DNA of 17,507 nt from an uncultured Lachnospiraceae bacterium (lineage in GTDB: Bacteria; Bacillota; Clostridia; Lachnospirales; Lachnospiraceae), in the NCBI GenBank assembly GCA_910588865.1, contig CAJUSJ010000084.1:1-17507 (forward strand). The letters run 5' to 3'. This document shows, one piece after another, positions 14,933 to 17,507 of the stretch (position 1 is its first letter; each line of letters begins with the position of its first letter). The translations under genes and the position numbers were made by a program. The notes under the pieces were generated by a model that saw only the letters and a program-made list of their open reading frames with translations, did not search any database and had not been told where the DNA came from.

Positions 14933-15277
14933 TTACACAGATCCGGAAAAGGATTTTTTTACACTTTCCAGAGAGTTGGCAAACGCCAGCAGGGCAATGA
15001 TTTCATCTTCTGGCATTTTCTGAACCCTTTTTAAAAATTCTACCTTGACGGCTGTAAGGGAAGGAGTGGAATTTTTCTCTCCGGTACCTGTCATGAGCCA
15101 TTGGCTTGAATAACCGTAAGTCTCCTCAATCAGTTTTGCCAAAGTCTCAGAAATATTCACTTTTTTTCCATTTACCAGTTGATTTACATAGTTGGCGCTT
15201 ATGCCGAGAGTTTCGGCAAAATCTACTTGTTTAATGTTGTGTTCTGATAATATAAGTTTAATTCGCTCGCTCAACAT
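14933..15277 (-). CDS. XRE-type helix-turn-helix regulator
   Basis: Starting at ATG 15277 (GAGGTG 10 nt upstream) the protein has 114 residues; the open frame to 15316 adds residues without a better site. The HTH covers about residues 5-60 with KQVDFAETLGISANYVNQLVNGKK as the helix pair (shown here as positions 16-39). The C-terminal part (about 80-105) has an FLKRVQKMPEDEIIALLAFAN pattern often seen in phage-like and element-borne repressors of clostridia. It heads the operon with the AAA/PD-(D/E)XK gene 14 nt downstream. It probably represses both its own promoter and the divergent one through the TWAGTCAMA sites at 15328-15390. Confidence 0.86.
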   Translation of the reverse strand: MLSERIKLILSEHNIKQVDFAETLGISANYVNQLVNGKKVNISETLAKLIEETYGYSSQWLMTGTGEKNSTPSLTAVKVEFLKRVQKMPEDEIIALLAFANSLESVKKSFSGSV

Positions 15278-15306
15278 ACTGTTTTGACACCTCATTTCTA
15301 TAAGAG

Positions 15307-15335
15307 AGCATAACACAAAAATGAAGCTTAGTCAA
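15307..15335 (-). promoter_or_regulatory. Promoter of the XRE-AAA operon
   Basis: On the minus strand TTGACT (15330-15335) and TATGCT (15307-15312) are 17 bp apart. Transcription should begin near 15300, about 23 nt before the regulator start codon. The -35 coincides with one of three TWAGTCAMA motifs. Confidence 0.7.
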
Positions 15336-15391
15336 ATAATAATGTACTTGATATGTGACTTAGTTTGATATATGCTTTGATTAAGTCAAAG
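15328..15391. promoter_or_regulatory. Three-site operator region between divergent promoters
   Basis: TTAGTCAAA (15328-15336), TAAGTCACA on the minus strand (15354-15362) and TAAGTCAAA (15382-15390) are copies of one motif, TWAGTCAMA, with centres 26-28 bp apart. The third is part of a near-palindrome, CTTTGA-TTAAG-TCAAAG (15375-15391). The first covers the leftward -35, the second lies in the rightward spacer and the third just after the rightward -10. The layout resembles a phage-type repressor switch. Confidence 0.55.
15348..15376 (+). promoter_or_regulatory. Rightward promoter of the small protein and BspA-like gene
   Basis: TTGATA (15348-15353) and TATGCT (15371-15376) are separated by exactly 17 bp. 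The -10 is identical to that of the leftward promoter at 15307-15312. The predicted start is near 15383, inside the third motif copy. Confidence 0.68.
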
Positions 15392-15405
15392 AAAGGAGGA
15401 GGAAT

Positions 15406-15573
15406 ATAGGTACTGAGTCAGATAATAGGAAAATTCTCGTAAATCTGGTAGAGCGCATGAATGAATTGGATATTCAGAAATTGGTAGCGTATGCTTCTGG
15501 ATATGAAGCGGGGAAAATCAGCCGGCACACATCTGGTATTTCTGAGCAGTCGATTATTTTAGAAACTCAGTGA
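15406..15573 (+). CDS. Small protein resembling the C-terminal part of XRE repressors; apparent ATA start
   Basis: A strong site AAAGGAGGAGG (15392-15402) is followed after 6 nt (from GGAGG 15395-15399) by ATA GGT ACT GAG, where an ATG would be expected. The frame runs 55 codons to TGA 15571-15573. The first true ATG is at 15457 (38 residues) and has only a weak site. Residues about 9-33 (ILVNLVERMNELDIQKLVAYA) match in pattern the C-terminal FLKRVQKMPEDEIIALLAFAN of the divergent XRE regulator, but no HTH is present. It may be a small antagonist or partner of the regulator, a protein started at a rare ATA codon, or a gene whose start mutated from ATG to ATA. It leads the transcript with the BspA-like gene 27 nt downstream. 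Confidence 0.45.
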   Translation: MGTESDNRKILVNLVERMNELDIQKLVAYASGYEAGKISRHTSGISEQSIILETQ

Positions 15574-15600
15574 CAAAAAGTATACACGAGGAGGAATTAT

Positions 15601-16116
15601 ATGGGAAATTTGAAAAGGAGGCTGCCACAAATTCTGACCATAGCTCTTGTAACCACATCTTTTACATCGCCGGGGATTACCGTATCGGCATCGGTTGATG
15701 TGAGAACCCTGGAGAATCCGGAGATGGATATGGATCTAGAGGAGATAGACATAGCTACAACTTCCAATATTGTTGATAGGAAAGAAACGGATATTTCAGA
15801 AACTTGTGGAGATAATCTGGCCTGGGAATTGAAAGAAGGAATACTGACCGTCAGCGGAAGCGGCGCAATGGAATCTATTCAGTATAAACGCCCGGCTTGG
15901 TATGACAGAAGAAAAGAGATTGAAAGTATTGTGATTGAAGAGGGTGTAACCAGTATCGGGGCATGTGCCTTTGAATACTGTACAGGTTTGAAAACCGCGG
16001 CGATAGCAGAAAGTGTATCAGATATTGGAACGGCGGCCTTTAGAAACTGTGAAGGTTTGTCGGCAGTGGATATGGAGAATGGAAAAGCGCTGTACAGTCC
16101 TTATCTAATTAATTGA
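15601..16116 (+). CDS. Short secreted BspA-like leucine-rich repeat protein
   Basis: AGGAGGAA lies 8 nt before the ATG. The 171-residue product starts with a signal peptide (about 1-31: K/R-rich start, hydrophobic stretch LTIALVTTSFTSPG, cleavage near VSAS). An acidic linker follows, then the characteristic CGDNLAWELKEGILTVSGSGAM entry motif (about 69-90, split here as residues CGDN and SGSGAM) and W/R-rich PAWYDRRKEI. Two LRR_5 repeats follow (VTSIGACAFEYCTGL and VSDIGTAAFRNCEGL). BspA-like proteins usually have many repeats, so this one is probably shortened. It may bind host or other surfaces. It is cotranscribed with the small protein at 15406. Confidence 0.8.
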   Translation: MGNLKRRLPQILTIALVTTSFTSPGITVSASVDVRTLENPEMDMDLEEIDIATTSNIVDRKETDISETCGDNLAWELKEGILTVSGSGAMESIQYKRPAWYDRRKEIESIVIEEGVTSIGACAFEYCTGLKTAAIAESVSDIGTAAFRNCEGLSAVDMENGKALYSPYLIN

Positions 16117-16141
16117 CTTCATAAAGAGAAAGAGATATAAT
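16113..16141 (+). promoter_or_regulatory. Near-consensus promoter of the cell-wall-binding protein gene
   Basis: TTGACT (16113-16118), 17 bp and a perfect TATAAT (16136-16141). The -35 overlaps the stop codon of the BspA-like gene. The predicted leader is about 28 nt and carries AAGGAGGAGG. Confidence 0.85.
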
Positions 16142-16175
16142 ATATTTTAAAGAATTTATTTATAAGGAGGAGGAA

Positions 16176-17102
16176 ATGATAATGTTAAAGAGCAAAGGTA
16201 AGGTGCTTTTAATAGCTATGGCATTGAGTGCGGTGGGGACATTTGCTTCTTTTGCGGAGGAGGCATTAGGTTGGCAAAAGACAGAAAACGGCGAATGGAA
16301 ATTTTACCTAACAAACGGAGAACTCGCGACAAATGAATGGGCTAAATCAGGGTATGATTGGTACTATTTTGATGAGAATGGAAATATGGTTTTTAATGCG
16401 CTGGTTCAAGAGGATGAAGGGAAAACTTATTATGTAGATGCTGAGGGAAAAATGTCCGCAAATCAGTGGGTTTATTATAATGATATTTATTATTATGCGG
16501 GAGAAGATGGTGCCATATTGAAATCTACACTGACACCAGACGGATATACCGTTGATGAGAATGGAGCTTGGAATCAGAATATGCCGCAACAAGTAGTAGA
16601 CGTTGCTGAACAAGAGGCTATAACAATACAGATTCCTGATGCGCAAGGATATGGTACTGTAACTGGGAATATCACATGGCAGTATAATAAATATATAGGG
16701 ACAAGAGGGGATACAGGATCTGAAGTTTATTTGATCCCTATGGATTTTAGCATAAAGGGTGGAGATAATAAAGACTTATCTTTATTTTTGGATACCAGAG
16801 GGAAAAATAATGTGTTTTATGTAGAAGTTGATGGGAGGGGACAGTATGTATTAAACAATATTCCTTGTGGTAAGTATTTGATTTTTATTAGATCTGAAAA
16901 CACTACTTACGGTATGCGTTTTACCGATAAATCTACATGGAACAAAATTATAGATGGGCTTTTAGGAGATTTCCTAACAGACGATGAGTTAGAAACATTT
17001 AAAACCATGTTGGGATACAATAGTTTTTATTTTGATACTATAACTGTTCAGGATGGGCAGACAATTACAATTTCTCATGATTTTGGATATACATATATTT
17101 AA
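16176..17102 (+). CDS. Secreted protein with cell-wall-binding repeats and a C-terminal beta domain
   Basis: The 308-residue protein (or 306 from ATG 16182, equally well placed behind GGAGGAGG) starts with a signal peptide of about 28 residues ending FASFAEEA. Residues about 32-135 carry aromatic, Gly/Asn-rich choline/cell-wall-binding type repeats: GWQKTENGEWKFYLTNGE, WYYFDENGNMV, YYVDAEGKM, YYYAGEDGAI. The remainder (about 150-308) has TVTGNITWQYNKYIGTRG and NIPCGKYLIF stretches that look like a carboxypeptidase-regulatory or Cna-B-like beta sandwich. No catalytic motif is seen. The gene is clearly more AT-rich than the hydrogenase and ABC genes, suggesting later acquisition. It has its own promoter and terminator. 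Confidence 0.82.
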   Translation: MIMLKSKGKVLLIAMALSAVGTFASFAEEALGWQKTENGEWKFYLTNGELATNEWAKSGYDWYYFDENGNMVFNALVQEDEGKTYYVDAEGKMSANQWVYYNDIYYYAGEDGAILKSTLTPDGYTVDENGAWNQNMPQQVVDVAEQEAITIQIPDAQGYGTVTGNITWQYNKYIGTRGDTGSEVYLIPMDFSIKGGDNKDLSLFLDTRGKNNVFYVEVDGRGQYVLNNIPCGKYLIFIRSENTTYGMRFTDKSTWNKIIDGLLGDFLTDDELETFKTMLGYNSFYFDTITVQDGQTITISHDFGYTYI

Positions 17103-17173
17103 ACCGTAACAATTTAAATTAGCTACTCTGTAAAGCGTGAATTAATGTAAAGGGGAAAATTAATTTTAGAGAG

Positions 17174-17217
17174 AAGAGGGGACATACGGCAATTTGACCG
17201 TATCTCTCCTCTTTTTT
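17174..17217 (+). terminator. Intrinsic terminator after the cell-wall-binding protein gene
   Basis: GAGGGGACATACGG (17176-17189) pairs with CCGTATCTCTCCTC (17198-17211) with one G-U and one mismatch; TTTTTT follows at 17212-17217. The 110 bp between the stop codon and the hairpin hold nothing else recognisable. Confidence 0.88.
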
Positions 17218-17313
17218 GTCGGCAAATTTCAAGATAAACTCGGAAAATTCCATGGGAAACCTGAAAAAATTTCCCTATCATATAGCTATACCTGACAAAA
17301 AAGAAGTGGATTT

Positions 17314-17418
17314 ATGAGTTCACAGAGAAGGAAAAAGCGTTTTTTGGCTTCTGCGCTGACCATTGGCATGGTGGTCTCTTCCTTGGGCTTTGGTGGGCCA
17401 GCAAAGCTGTCGGCGTAG
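17314..17418 (+). pseudogene. Signal-peptide start of a secreted protein, broken by IS66 sequence
   Basis: A 34-codon frame starts MSSQRRKKRFLASALTIGM and continues VVSSLGFGG, a clear Sec signal peptide with a basic start and hydrophobic core. From about 17393 on, the DNA matches IS66 transposase in the opposite strand, and the frame ends at TAG 17416-17418. The mature part is therefore lost or displaced. The ribosome-binding site is weak. No function can be given. Confidence 0.6.
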
Positions 17419-17507
17419 GCGCTTTGACAATCGTCCCCTCATCTTCCTTCCCGCATACAGGACAGGCGAGAACTTCCTGAAGGTAACGGATCCGTTCTAC
17501 TTTCGCC
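17393..17507 (-). mobile_element. IS66-family transposase (TnpC) internal fragment, cut by window edge
   Basis: The minus-strand frame reads AKVERIRYLQEVLACPVCGK, then EDEGTIVKAPTPTALLAH. The C-x2-C zinc motif followed by an IVKAP...LLAH segment is diagnostic of the IS66 TnpC zinc-finger region and the start of its catalytic domain. Just after LLAH the frame leaves the family (expected SPxS...), which coincides with the secretion-signal ORF. No IS66 inverted repeat lies at the junction, so this is a rearranged fragment and not a clean insertion. Confidence 0.78.

Noticed and set aside
1..17507. CRISPR arrays, retrons, riboswitches, direct-repeat arrays
   Set aside because: No regularly spaced repeats or recognisable structured leader was seen; gaps between genes are short and explained by promoters, terminators or the operators listed.

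Overview
The window looks like a low-to-mid GC anaerobic Firmicute, most likely a gut Lachnospiraceae/Clostridium relative. The signs are strong AGGAGG ribosome-binding sites, sigma-A type promoters, two different [FeFe]-hydrogenases, BspA-like and cell-wall-binding-repeat secreted proteins, and IS66 debris. The species cannot be named from the sequence alone.

Positions 1-760: the 5' part of a minus-strand tRNA-Leu (UAG anticodon) with its own consensus promoter, then a truncated fragment of a PD-(D/E)XK type II restriction endonuclease. Positions 683-5474: a hydrogen-metabolism and sensing cluster. It is driven by an extended -10 promoter whose -35 sits in a Rex-like (NADH/NAD+ sensing) operator. 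The genes are a small [2Fe-2S] thioredoxin-fold ferredoxin, a PAS-domain (group C, HydS-like) [FeFe]-hydrogenase, a SpoIIE/PP2C-type phosphatase joined stop-to-start to it, and then a ferredoxin-rich group B [FeFe]-hydrogenase, closed by a hairpin terminator. The layout suggests that redox/H2 state is read by the PAS hydrogenase and passed to a protein phosphatase. The adjacent group B enzyme could be the output or the catalytic partner.

Positions 5493-10303: a tightly packed ABC-2 type export operon. It encodes an ATPase, a membrane-anchored zinc-ribbon protein with a large extracytoplasmic part, and two related permeases. It converges, with only 11 bp between stops, on a minus-strand pair of a metallophosphoesterase and a GntR/FCD regulator (10315-11804). 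Divergent from that pair is a CyuA/UPF0597-type [4Fe-4S] L-cysteine desulfidase-like gene (11965-13248). Its promoter carries a perfect 27-bp inverted repeat, and a strong terminator follows the gene.

Positions 13341-17507: an accessory region, more AT-rich in its last part. A minus-strand operon (XRE-type regulator, then AAA-ATPase/PD-(D/E)XK protein) diverges from a plus-strand transcript that starts with a small protein resembling the C-terminal part of that regulator, apparently lacking a normal start codon, followed by a short BspA-like secreted protein. The two promoters face apart and share three copies of a TWAGTCAMA motif, which resembles a phage-type repressor switch. Next come a secreted cell-wall-binding-repeat protein with its own near-consensus promoter and a terminator, and a secretion-signal ORF that runs into a minus-strand IS66 transposase fragment at the window edge. 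The least explained parts are the HydS-phosphatase cassette, the XRE/small-protein switch and the zinc-ribbon ABC operon.
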